This document shows, one piece after another, positions 23,636-33,300 of a stretch of 64,000 nt of DNA. Each line of letters begins with the position of its first letter. Within the stretch, counting starts at the first letter, position 1. The position numbers and the translations under genes are program-made. The notes under the pieces are model-generated. The model was not told the origin of the DNA. It saw only the letters and a program-made list of their open reading frames with translations, and searched no databases. The stretch comes from Perkinsus chesapeaki (Eukaryota > Perkinsozoa > Perkinsida > Perkinsidae). Location: positions 62,001 to 126,000 of the forward strand of contig JAAPAO010000015.1 in assembly GCA_013115145.1 (NCBI GenBank), given 5' to 3'.

Positions 23636-25360
23636 ATGCCAAGTTGTAGCAATAAGCGTGCTGTTATCCCTCGTAATAGATCAATAGAGTCTGCTGGTGG
23701 CCCAGACTCTGCCCTTATCATTGCCGGTGATATTGGTGGCACTAATTGTAGACTACGATTACTTCTGGTCTCGAGATATGATAAAAAGAATACAAGTGGC
23801 GGTTCTGATTCGGAGAGTGATGAAGTAGGCAGATGTGGCTAGTCTTATACTTTTCGTTTTATACCGCATTTCCCCATCTCTTCTATACCGTGTTTGCCTA
23901 TCTCTTCTATACCGTGTTTGCCTATCTCTTCTATACCGTGTTCGCCTATCTCTTCTTTACCGTGTTTGCCTATCTTTTCTATACCGTATTTGCCTATCTT
24001 TTTTATACCGTGTTTGCCTATCTCTTCTTTACCGTGTTTGCCTATCTTTTCTATATCGTGTTTGCCTATCTTTTCTATACTGTATTCTTCCTGTCTTCAA
24101 TAATGTTTGTTATATTTTCAGCCGGCGACCAAGACTCAGCTCCTCTACACCGCCAAGTATCCTACAGTCTCCTGTCCCAGTTTCGAGGATGCTCTCACTC
24201 GCTTCATAAATGAAGCATCACCGCTTGATGAAACCGACTTGTCTCATGTTGTTTGTGTAGTGGGGCTACCTAGTGATGTTAAGAATAATAAAGTTGGTAA
24301 GTCTTTTGGATGTTATCATAACTGCCACATCACCTTCTATCAGCTCGTATTGCCAACATTCCTCATTGGATCGATACCGATGCCGACGATGTTGCGAGGA
24401 AACTTGGACTTGGTCAGATAGTCTTATTAAACGACTTTGAGAGTGCTTGTTGGGGTACGTGAGAAATGCATCGTCCCCTCTTGAAAGTTACCGGCCATCA
24501 TCAGGTATACCAATGCTAGAGGAATCAGACCTAGTCTGTGTTAATCCTGGTATACCAATTAACAAAGCACGAACGTCTGCCCCCGCCATCACCAGCGTTC
24601 TTATTGGACCTGGTACTGGTCTTGGTGAAGGGTATTAGTCGACAAACTATCATCATGTGCGAATAGGCCTTGTCAGATATCTGGTAACGGCGCGCGCCAC
24701 GAATCATGTATCCGCTCATGCATCCGAAGGCGGATGGGTTTCCTTCGCCCCTCAAGATGAGTAAACAGTTTCAACTCATCAACCGATGATGACGTTGTTA
24801 TCTTTTTAGGGAAGAATTCGAGTTGATGCAATTTGTTAAGAAAGACCTCGGAGTTGAGAGAGTTGTTGTTGAGCACCTTACTGCAGGGTAGGTCTCGATG
24901 TCTGTTGGAGAACACATCTGTGGCGAGCTAACGTGCATGTTTCTTCAGACCAGCCTTGCCTGTCCTTGCTCGATTTTACGGTCAAGCTGATGGAGTCGAT
25001 GCCACTGATCTACCGAAGACAGCTCCTGAAGTTGCTGGAAATTACGGCATTTCTCCAGTGTGTACTCGAGCGTGTGACAAAGCAATGGAGATCCTCGGCC
25101 GAGAGCTCGCCTTTTTGTGTCTTAAGTTCAAACCACAAGGAGGCATATTCCTTATTGGCAACGTTGTTGATTCTCTTAGAGATTCTATTCTTGCTGAAGG
25201 ATCAAGTTTCAGAAAGGGTCTATTCCATAGTTTACATCATCCAATTCTTGAAGGTATTGTCAAAGATACACCTATTAATATAGTAAGCGCTAGTGGTGTC
25301 AGTATGGGCATGGAAGGTGCTATTAATAAAGCTACTCGCCTTGCCTTGTCTAGACTGTAG
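23636..25360 (+). CDS. Glucokinase, bacterial Glk type
   Basis: Multi-exon hexokinase-fold enzyme that phosphorylates glucose to glucose-6-phosphate. Exon 1 has the phosphate-1 motif IIAGDIGGTNCRLRL. After an intron of about 297 nt filled by a minisatellite comes PATKTQLLYTAKYPTVSC; then VARIANIPHWIDTDADDVA and LLNDFESACWGIP (catalytic-Asp region); VLIGPGTGLGEGY (phosphate-2); ASEGGWVSFAP and EEFELMQFVKKDL, typical of the Glk family; and GGIFLIGNVVDSL near the end. The stop is TAG at 25358-25360. All junctions are GT-AG and in frame (for example 45 and 50 nt). I start at the ATG at 23636; the frame is open upstream to about 23501 and encodes two hydrophobic stretches without an ATG, so a spliced N-terminal membrane anchor is possible. 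Confidence 0.9.
23861..24083 (+). repeat. 24-bp minisatellite inside a glucokinase intron
   Basis: Nine tandem copies of a 24-bp unit of the type ACCGTGTTTGCCTATC plus TCTTCTAT, followed by a decayed tenth. Copies differ by one to three C/T or A/T changes. The unit is pyrimidine-rich on the plus strand and all three plus frames are open. It fills most of the intron between ...SDSESDE and PATKTQ. Confidence 0.97.
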
Positions 25361-25753
25361 TTAACCAATTTTATATTGGAGCTGTATCGTCAGTTAAATG
25401 ACAATACTCCTCTACAGTGTTGTGTTGTATTTATATTGATGTATTATGATCACTAGACGACCATCATGGGTGACTCTTGGCTTTACTACCGAGGGATAAG
25501 CCGGTAGTCAGTTTCACCTTATTGCGTTAATTCTCTTTGTTATCGTCTTACTGCCATTGCCGTTACTGTAAACCTAGGCTATCATCGACATTGGCTTACC
25601 GTATGGCATGGTTACAGTGGTCAAGGTACCGCATAAACCCAGGCTATTTGCTACCTGTTCAATTTGCACCGAACATTGCTGAGTTTCTCGATTCTGTCCT
25701 TTTTGTGTTTTCCTACTTCACGATGGCCATTCAACTCACAGCATATCTGTTCT
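25361..25753. other. Intergenic region between glucokinase and ESF2/ABT1 genes
   Basis: About 390 bp of AT-rich DNA that should hold the glucokinase 3' UTR and the promoter of the next gene. Hydrophobic frames here look like chance. Nothing else recognised. Confidence 0.4.
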
Positions 25754-26632
25754 ATGGACTGTTCTAGTGAGCCCTCCGAACAATCCCCACCTGACGTTGT
25801 TGAGGGTGAAGTGGAGGCCAAAGATATGATAAAGTCGAAGAATGGTGAAGAGGAGACAACGGCAGCTCCAGTGGATGATCTTGGCAACAATGATCCTACT
25901 TTAGATGAAGAGATGCCAGTGGATGGTGAGAATAAGAAGGAGGACAAGAGAGGAGTGGTCTACTTCTCGAGGATTCCTCCCTACATGCAGGTGAGTTCCT
26001 TACCTTAGACTTTTTGCCATGACTTAGCTTATTCTCAGCCTTGTAAGCTTCGGCATCTTATGGAGCAACTCGGCCGAGTCGGTAGGGTCTACTTAACACC
26101 AGAAGACGAAACTCAACAGGCTCGTCGAAAGAAGTCGGGAGGCAACAAGAAAACGAAGTTCGTCGATGGGTGGGTTGAGTTCGAGAGCAAGTCCGTAGCG
26201 AAACGGGTGGCCGCGACGCTCAATAATACACCCGTTGGAGGGAAGAAGCGCCACAACGCATATAGGGACGATATGTGGCTATGTCGGTACTTGCCCAAGT
26301 TCAAGTGGCATCACTTGAAGGAACACGTCATATATAACCGAGAGGTCCGAGGTGCCCGATTGGAGCAGAAGCTCTCTCAACAACGTAAAATAAACAACTT
26401 CTACCAAGAGCAGCTATTAGAAGAGAAGCGAGTTGATAAGATGAATGAGAGGAGAGAGAAGAAGGCAGCCGAACACGGCGAGGCAGCGACTCAGCAGCCT
26501 ACCAAGAAGAAAGCAAGGACTGGTGTTCATCAACGGACTCCACACCCTGCAACTGGAAACGCTGTTGCTGTTACTAAACCGAGTCAAGCCAAGGTATCCT
26601 CTTCCGCGTTACTTGATAGCTTAGCTCTATAA
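25754..26632 (+). CDS. Pre-rRNA-processing protein ESF2 / ABT1 homologue
   Basis: Two exons with a 48-nt intron. Exon 1 starts at ATG 25754 (MDCSSEPSEQSPPDVVEGEV), is acidic, and ends KRGVVYFSRIPPYMQ. Exon 2 continues PCKLRHLMEQLGRVGRVYLT, then SGGNKKTKFVDGWVEFESKS, VGGKKRHNAYRDDMWLCRYL and KFKWHHLKEHVIYNREVR, the complete divergent RRM and signature of the ESF2/ABT1 family, followed by a basic tail to TAA at 26630. The protein acts in the nucleolus in early 18S rRNA processing (yeast Esf2 activates the Dbp8 helicase); ABT1 was first described as a TBP-binding protein. Length about 275 residues, normal for the family. Confidence 0.95.
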
Positions 26633-27308
26633 CTTCTAGATTCAAATGTTTGGTTTGATCAATTAACTAGGCGGCAAGGGTTAGAATTCCTTGCCATTTC
26701 CGCTGGATGCACTCGTAGTCCTAACTACGTAACAGAGGATGCGTGTTACTAATTCGGCTACCATTGAGGCTACTTCGGGTTACCTAAGGAGTTTGTTCAG
26801 TGTTGGCACCGTTCGTCAGAAAGATTTCAGGTAGTTTGCCGATGGCCTCACAACGGTTTCGTGTTTCGGCCGCTCGCCTGCACGCATGCGCATAAGCTTT
26901 TGGTTGTGCCAAGAATCTTTCGAGTGCGAAGGTTCGCTGATCCCTCCCGTCGTTTCATCATTCGTCAATTCGGCAATCTTCCCCTTCACTCTGCAAAGAT
27001 CCCTTTGAATGATAGTTGTCTCGTAGTTATCTGTTTCGTTGTATGTGCAGGTCGTTAAGTGCTCCTACGAATTCTACCTTGGTGTATGCTAGATTATAGG
27101 CCATTTTATTAGTATCCTATTCCTTCACCTATGTCGAGGTGATTTGTCTTGTTGGTTTCTTGCTCCTTAATTCCCTACCATGGGCCTGTATCGAGATGGT
27201 TCATGCGTGCAGATTGTACGCATGCGTTCCTAGGTTCATTCGCTTCACCGCCGCGCAGTTGGTTTGATCTTATCGCTTTAGTTGTGGACACGTTTTTAAC
27301 TAGTCCCC
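26633..27308. other. Intergenic region upstream of the fumarate reductase fusion
   Basis: About 675 bp. It includes a 7-bp hairpin near 26672-26695 (GGCAAGG...CCTTGCC) and a second short hairpin (CGTAG...CTACG) near 26720. The region 26660-26775 has loose tRNA-like features but no complete cloverleaf. It presumably holds the promoter and 5' UTR of the large fusion gene; no defined element recognised. Confidence 0.4.
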
Positions 27309-30300
27309 ATGTCATCTTCTGCCCCCAATAGAGCCATCGTTGTTGGCGGGGGTCTCGCTGGTTTCACTGCGGCCAACACCATCCTCGAGGCTGGTGGCCG
27401 AGTATTACTTATTGATAAATCTGCGTTCTGTGGAGGCAACTCTTCCAAGGCCACTTCGGGTATCAACGGTGCCGTGACGAAGACACAGAAGGCCTTAAAT
27501 GTTCAGGATTCCAATGAACTTTTTGAATCAGACTGTATGAAGGGTGGCGCCAAGCATCCCGAACTTGTCAAGGTTATGGTTGAGAACTCCGGCTCCTCTG
27601 TAGACTGGTTGATGGACAACTTCGACCTGGACCTATCTCTCCTTGCTCGCCTCGGTGGTCACTCTGTCGAGCGTACTCATCGTGGTAAGGAAAGGTTCCC
27701 TGGTATGACCATCACCTACGCTGAGATCCAAATGGCCGAGGCTATCGCCAAGAAGTTCCCTGATAGGTGCGAGATCTTGAACAAGTGCAGGGCAACCAAG
27801 TTGCTAACTACCCCCAACGGTGACGTCAACGGTGTGCAGTACACAACTAGGAAGGGTGACGTTATCGAGGAGTACGGCCCTGTTATTCTTGCTACTGGTG
27901 GCTTTGGTGCCGATTTCTCGGAATCCGGCATTCTCGCCAAGGTCCGCCCCGATCTACTTAAGCTGTCGACTACTAATGGTGAGCACTGCACTGGTGATGG
28001 CATTAAGATGGGCCAGGCCATCGGTGCTCAGACAGTCGATTTGGACTTCGTCCAGGTTCACCCCACTGGCTTAGTCAACCCCAAGGATCCCGATGCTAAG
28101 GTGAAGTTCCTTGCCGCTGAGGCCCTTAGGGGTGTAGGTGGCATTCTCTTGGATGCGAATGGAAAGAGGTTCGTTAATGAGCTCCATCGTCGTGACTACG
28201 TCTCCAATACTATGTTCAAGAACAAGGCTCCTTTCCGTCTCGTCCTCAACAGCAAGTCCGCTGAAGAGATCCATTGGCATTGTGAGCATTACAAGGGCCG
28301 AGGTGTTATGAAGGAGTTCAAGACTGGTCGTGATTTAGCTAAGGAGATGGGTATCAGCCCTTCTGTGTTGGAGCAGACCTTCAAGGAGTACAACGAGATT
28401 ATGAAGAAGCAAGTCAACGACCCTAACGGTGGTCCTTATGATGCCTACCCCTCTGGCAAGACCTACGATCCTTTCGGCAAGAAGTTCTTCAAGGACTACC
28501 CAATGTCTATCGACGACACCTTCCAGGTCGCCATTGTTACCCCTCTGGTTCACTACACCATGGGTGGTCTGAAGATCAACACTTTCGGTCAAGTCCTTGG
28601 TCCCAAGGACAAGCCTATCAAGGGTCTCTATGCTGCTGGTGAGGTTATGGGAGGCGTCCACGGCAACAACAGGCTTGGTGGTAACTCTTTGCTGGACTGT
28701 GTTGCCTATGGGCGTGTCACTGGTAAGCATCTGGCCTCTAACGTCCTCAAGTTGAAGGCTGATGATGCTGTTCCACTGAAGGACCTTAAGGAGGGTCGCA
28801 CCGCACCTAATGTTCGCGCCATCGTCGTAGGCGGTGGTTTGGCTGGATTCTCCGCGGCTAATACTATCTTGGAGAATGGTGGTAGTGTTATCTTGCTTGA
28901 TAAGTCTGCCTTCTGCGGTGGGAACTCCTCTAAGGCTACTTCTGGTATTAATGGTGCTTGCACCAAGACTCAGAAGGCTCTTGGCGTCAAGGATTCCAAT
29001 GAGCTCTTCTATAATGACTGCATGAAGGGTGGTGCTAAGCATCCTCATCTGGTCAAGGCCATGGTCGACAACTCTGGTGCCTCTGTCAACTGGTTGATGG
29101 ACAACTTTGACTTGGATCTTTCTCTCCTTGCTCGCCTCGGTGGTCACTCTGCTGAGCGTACTCATCGTGGTAAGGAAAGGTTCCCTGGTATGACCATCAC
29201 CTATGCTGAGATCCAAATGGCCGAGGCTATCGCCAAGAAGTTCCCTGATAGATGCCAGATCGTGAATAAGGCCCGTGTCACCGAGTTGCTTACCGACTCT
29301 CAGGGCACTGTTGTTGGCTGCAAATATACCGACAAGAAGGGCCAAGTTCATGAGGAGAAGGGTCCCGTCATCCTCGCCACTGGTGGCTTTGGTGCTGATT
29401 TTTCTCCTGATGGCATTTTGGCCAAGGTCCGTCCTGATCTCTTGAAGTTGGCCACCACCAACGGTGAGCACTGTACCGGTGATGGCATCAAGATGGGCAT
29501 GGCCGTTGGCGCTCAGACTGTCGATCTTGAGTTTGTCCAGGTTCACCCCACTGGGTTGGTCAACCCTAAGGACCCCGATACTAAGGTCAAGTTCTTGGCT
29601 GCGGAGGCACTTCGCGGTGTAGGTGGTATTCTGCTCGATGCTGATGGAAAGAGGTTCGTCAACGAGCTCCACCGTCGTGACTATGTCTCTAACACCATGT
29701 TCAAGAACAAGGGTCCCTTCCGTCTTGTGTTGAACTCTTCTTCATCCGAGGAGATTCACTGGCATTGTGAGCACTATAAGGGTCGCGGTGTCATGAAGGA
29801 GTTTGCTAGTGCTAATGCTCTCGCTCAGGAGATGGGGATCAACCCTTCTGTCCTGGACCAGACCTTCAAGGAGTACAACGCCATCATGAAGAAGCAGATC
29901 GACGATCCGGACAACGGCCCATATGATGCTTATCCAAGCGGCAAGACCCACGATCCCTTCGGCAAGAAGTTCTTCAAGCCCTATCCTATGAAGATGGATG
30001 ACCACTTCAATGTCGCCATTGTCACCCCATTGATCCATTACACCATGGGTGGCCTTAAGATTGATGATCACGGCCGTGTTCTCGCCGAGGGTGATAAGCC
30101 AATCCCGGGTCTCTACGCTGCTGGTGAGCTTATGGGTGGTGTCCATGGCAACAACCGTCTTGGTGGTAACTCCCTGCTAGACTGCGTGGTCTATGGCCGC
30201 CTTACTGGCAAGGACTGCGCTAAGTACATGCTGAAGGGTAAGACTAAGCCTGTCCCTCTGAAGTCTCTGAAGCAGGGCCTCACCAAGGATGTCAAGACGG

Positions 30301-33300
30301 TTATTGTTGTCGGTGGTGGTCTGGCCGGTTTCTCTGCAGCTAACACTGTCTTAGAGAAAGGTGGTCAAGTTCTGTTGCTCGACAAATCTGCCTTCTGCGG
30401 TGGTAACTCGTCTAAGGCTACTTCGGGTATCAATGGCGCCAACACCAAGACTCAGAAGGCTCTCGGTGTGAAGGACTCTAACGAGCTCTTCTACTCCGAT
30501 TGCATGAAGGGTGGTGCTAAGAAGCCCGATCTTGTCAACGCTATGGTTGAGAACTCTGGTACCTCTGTTAACTGGTTGATGGACAACTTCGACTTGGACC
30601 TATCCCTCCTTGCCCGCCTCGGTGGTCACTCTGTTGAGCGTACTCATCGTGGTAAGGAAAGGTTCCCTGGTATGACCATCACCTACGCTGAGATCCAAAT
30701 GGCCGAGGCTATCGCCAAGAACCATCCTGATAAGTGCAAGATAATGAACAAGGCTCGTGTCACCAAGTTGCTTACCGGTGATGATGGCTCTGTTACCGGC
30801 GTTGTTTATGAGACTAAGGATGGCCAGAAGCATGAGGCCTATGGTCCTGTTATTCTCGCTACTGGTGGTTTCGGTGCCGACTTCTCTCCTGATGGTATCC
30901 TGGCTAAGGTTCGCCCTGACTTGCTGGGTCTTTCTACTACCAACGGCGAGCACTGCACTGGTGATGGTATCAAGATGGGAATGGAGGTTGGAGCTGATAC
31001 CCTTGACTTGGAGTTTGTTCAAGTTCATCCTACTGGTTTGGTCAACCCTAAGGACCCCAATTCCAAGGTGAAGTTCCTTGCCGCTGAAGCCCTTAGGGGT
31101 GTAGGTGGTATTCTCTTGGACGCTGATGGAAACCGGTTTGTTAATGAGCTCCATCGTCGTGACTACGTCTCCAACACTATGTTCAAGAACAAGGCTCCCT
31201 TCCGTCTCGTCCTCAACAGCAAGTCCGCTGAAGAGATCCATTGGCATTGTGAGCACTACAAGGGCCGAGGTGTTATGAAGGAGTTTGCTACCGGCGCCGA
31301 CTTGGCTAAGGAGATGGGCATCCCTACTTCGAAGCTCGAGCAGACCTTCAAGACCTATAATGAGGTTATGCAAAAGCAGTTGAAGGATCCTGATGGAGGC
31401 CCGTATGATGCCTATCCCTCTGGCAAGACCTACGATCCGTTTGGCAAGAAGTTCTTCAAGGACTATCCTATGTCTGTCAACGACACCTTCCAGGTCGCCG
31501 TGGTCACTCCTTTGGTTCACTACACCATGGGCGGCTTAACCATTGACACCAAGGGTCGTGTTCTTGACAAGAAGGGTCAGCCTATCAAGGGTCTTTATGC
31601 TGCTGGTGAGGTTATGGGAGGCGTCCACGGCAACAACAGGCTTGGTGGTAACTCTCTACTGGATTGTGTTGTCTATGGCCGCCTTACTGGTGCGGACTGT
31701 GCCAACTACGCCGGTGCTGACGAGCCTGTAAGCCTCAAGCAGCTGAAGAGCACTACCACTGCTGTTGCTGCTCCACCTGCCGCTCCGGCCAAGGCCGCCC
31801 CTAAGCCCGCTCCTGTAGCTGCCCCGGCTCCCGTAGCTGCTCCTTCAGGTCCTGCTCCTATCACCATGGCTGATGTGGCCAAGCACAACACCAAGGACGA
31901 CTGCTGGGTGGTTATCAACGGTGACATCCTCAATGTGACCGACTTCCTTCCCGATCATCCCGGTGGAGATCTCGCTATTATGACTTTCGCTGGTAGAGAT
32001 GCCACGACTGAGTTCAACATGATTCACCCGCCGGATGTGATTGAGAAGTACGCTCCTGATGCTATCATCGGTCAGGTTGGTGTGGCCCCTGCTGGTGGTG
32101 CTCCGGCTGCAGCTGCCCCCGCGGCCGCAGCAGCTCCTGCCGCTGGTGGTGGTATTACTATGGACGAAGTGGCTAAGCACAATACTAAGGATGACTGCTG
32201 GGTTGTTATCAATGGTGATGTTCTTAACGTTACGGAGTTCCTTCCTGACCATCCTGGTGGAGACCTTGCTATTATGACTTTCGCTGGTCGCGACGCCTCC
32301 AACGAGTTCAATATGATCCACCCGCCAGATGTTATTGAGAAGTATGCTCCGGAGGCTGTCATCGGTCAAGTTGGTACTGGTGCCCCTGCCGCAGCCCCGG
32401 CTGCTGGCGCCCCTGCTGCTCCTGTCCCGGCCAATGGTAAGACTATGGAAGAGGTCGCCAAGCACAACAAGAGAGAAGATTGCTGGGTTGTTATTAATGG
32501 CCAGGTCCTCGATGTCACGGAGTTCCTTCCTGATCATCCTGGTGGAGATCTGGCTATCCTGACCTTCGCTGGTCGTGACGCTACCAATGAGTTCAACATG
32601 ATTCATCCGCCGGATGTCATTGAGAAATATGCTCCGGAGGCTGTCATTGGACCTGTTGTGCAAGCCACTGCTCAACCGGCGGCTCCGGCTGCTGCTGGTG
32701 GACTCACTCAACCTCTTCTTGCCGACCCGAGGGTCGCCAAAGAACAATGGTGGGGTGAGGACCGCAACACTGCTGTTATGCATGGACCATTGGGAGAGTC
32801 CGTCTACTCTTATTGTGCTGGTGTTGTCTATTTCGCCTGGTTGCTCATTCTAGAGACATTGAAGACTATCTTTACTGTCAAGAACTACAAGGTTATTCAT
32901 GACAAGTCTGGATTGACTAGATCCGCTATGTTCTTGATTGTTTTCGTGATTATTCACGGCCTTGGTAATCTTCACTGTTTCTTTGGTCCAGATCACTTCA
33001 ATGGTTATGCCTACTTCCTCAACCATCCGTGCCCCTGGAGTACTCTTCTTCTTCCAGTTGAGATCTATCTTCTCGCTGCTGGGCTGCTCCACGTAACGGT
33101 TGGTCTTGTCCGTACCTACAAGTTCAAGACTATCAATACGGCATTCGACCAACTGTGGCTTATTACGACTGGGGTTGTCCTTCTGGTGTTCTTGATCGTG
33201 CACTTGATACAGTTCCGCCTCGTCTCTGAGGCCGCCGCCCCCCAGTATTACTTCCGCGCTAAGTGGATGTATCCCTTCTTCTGCGACAAGGATGACACTT

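Noticed and set aside
23861-24083. CRISPR array
   Set aside because: The 24-bp units are directly abutting with no unique spacers, and lie in an intron of a eukaryotic gene.
26660-26775. tRNA gene downstream of the ESF2/ABT1 gene
   Set aside because: There is an A-box-like string and a T-arm-like hairpin, but the T-loop does not fit TTCRANY and no acceptor stem closes.
28335-32783. Long antisense ORFs opposite the fumarate reductase fusion (for example about 445 codons at 28335-29672)
   Set aside because: They mirror the repeated sense coding with C-ending codons, repeat three times like the sense domains, and have no family resemblance. They are shadows.
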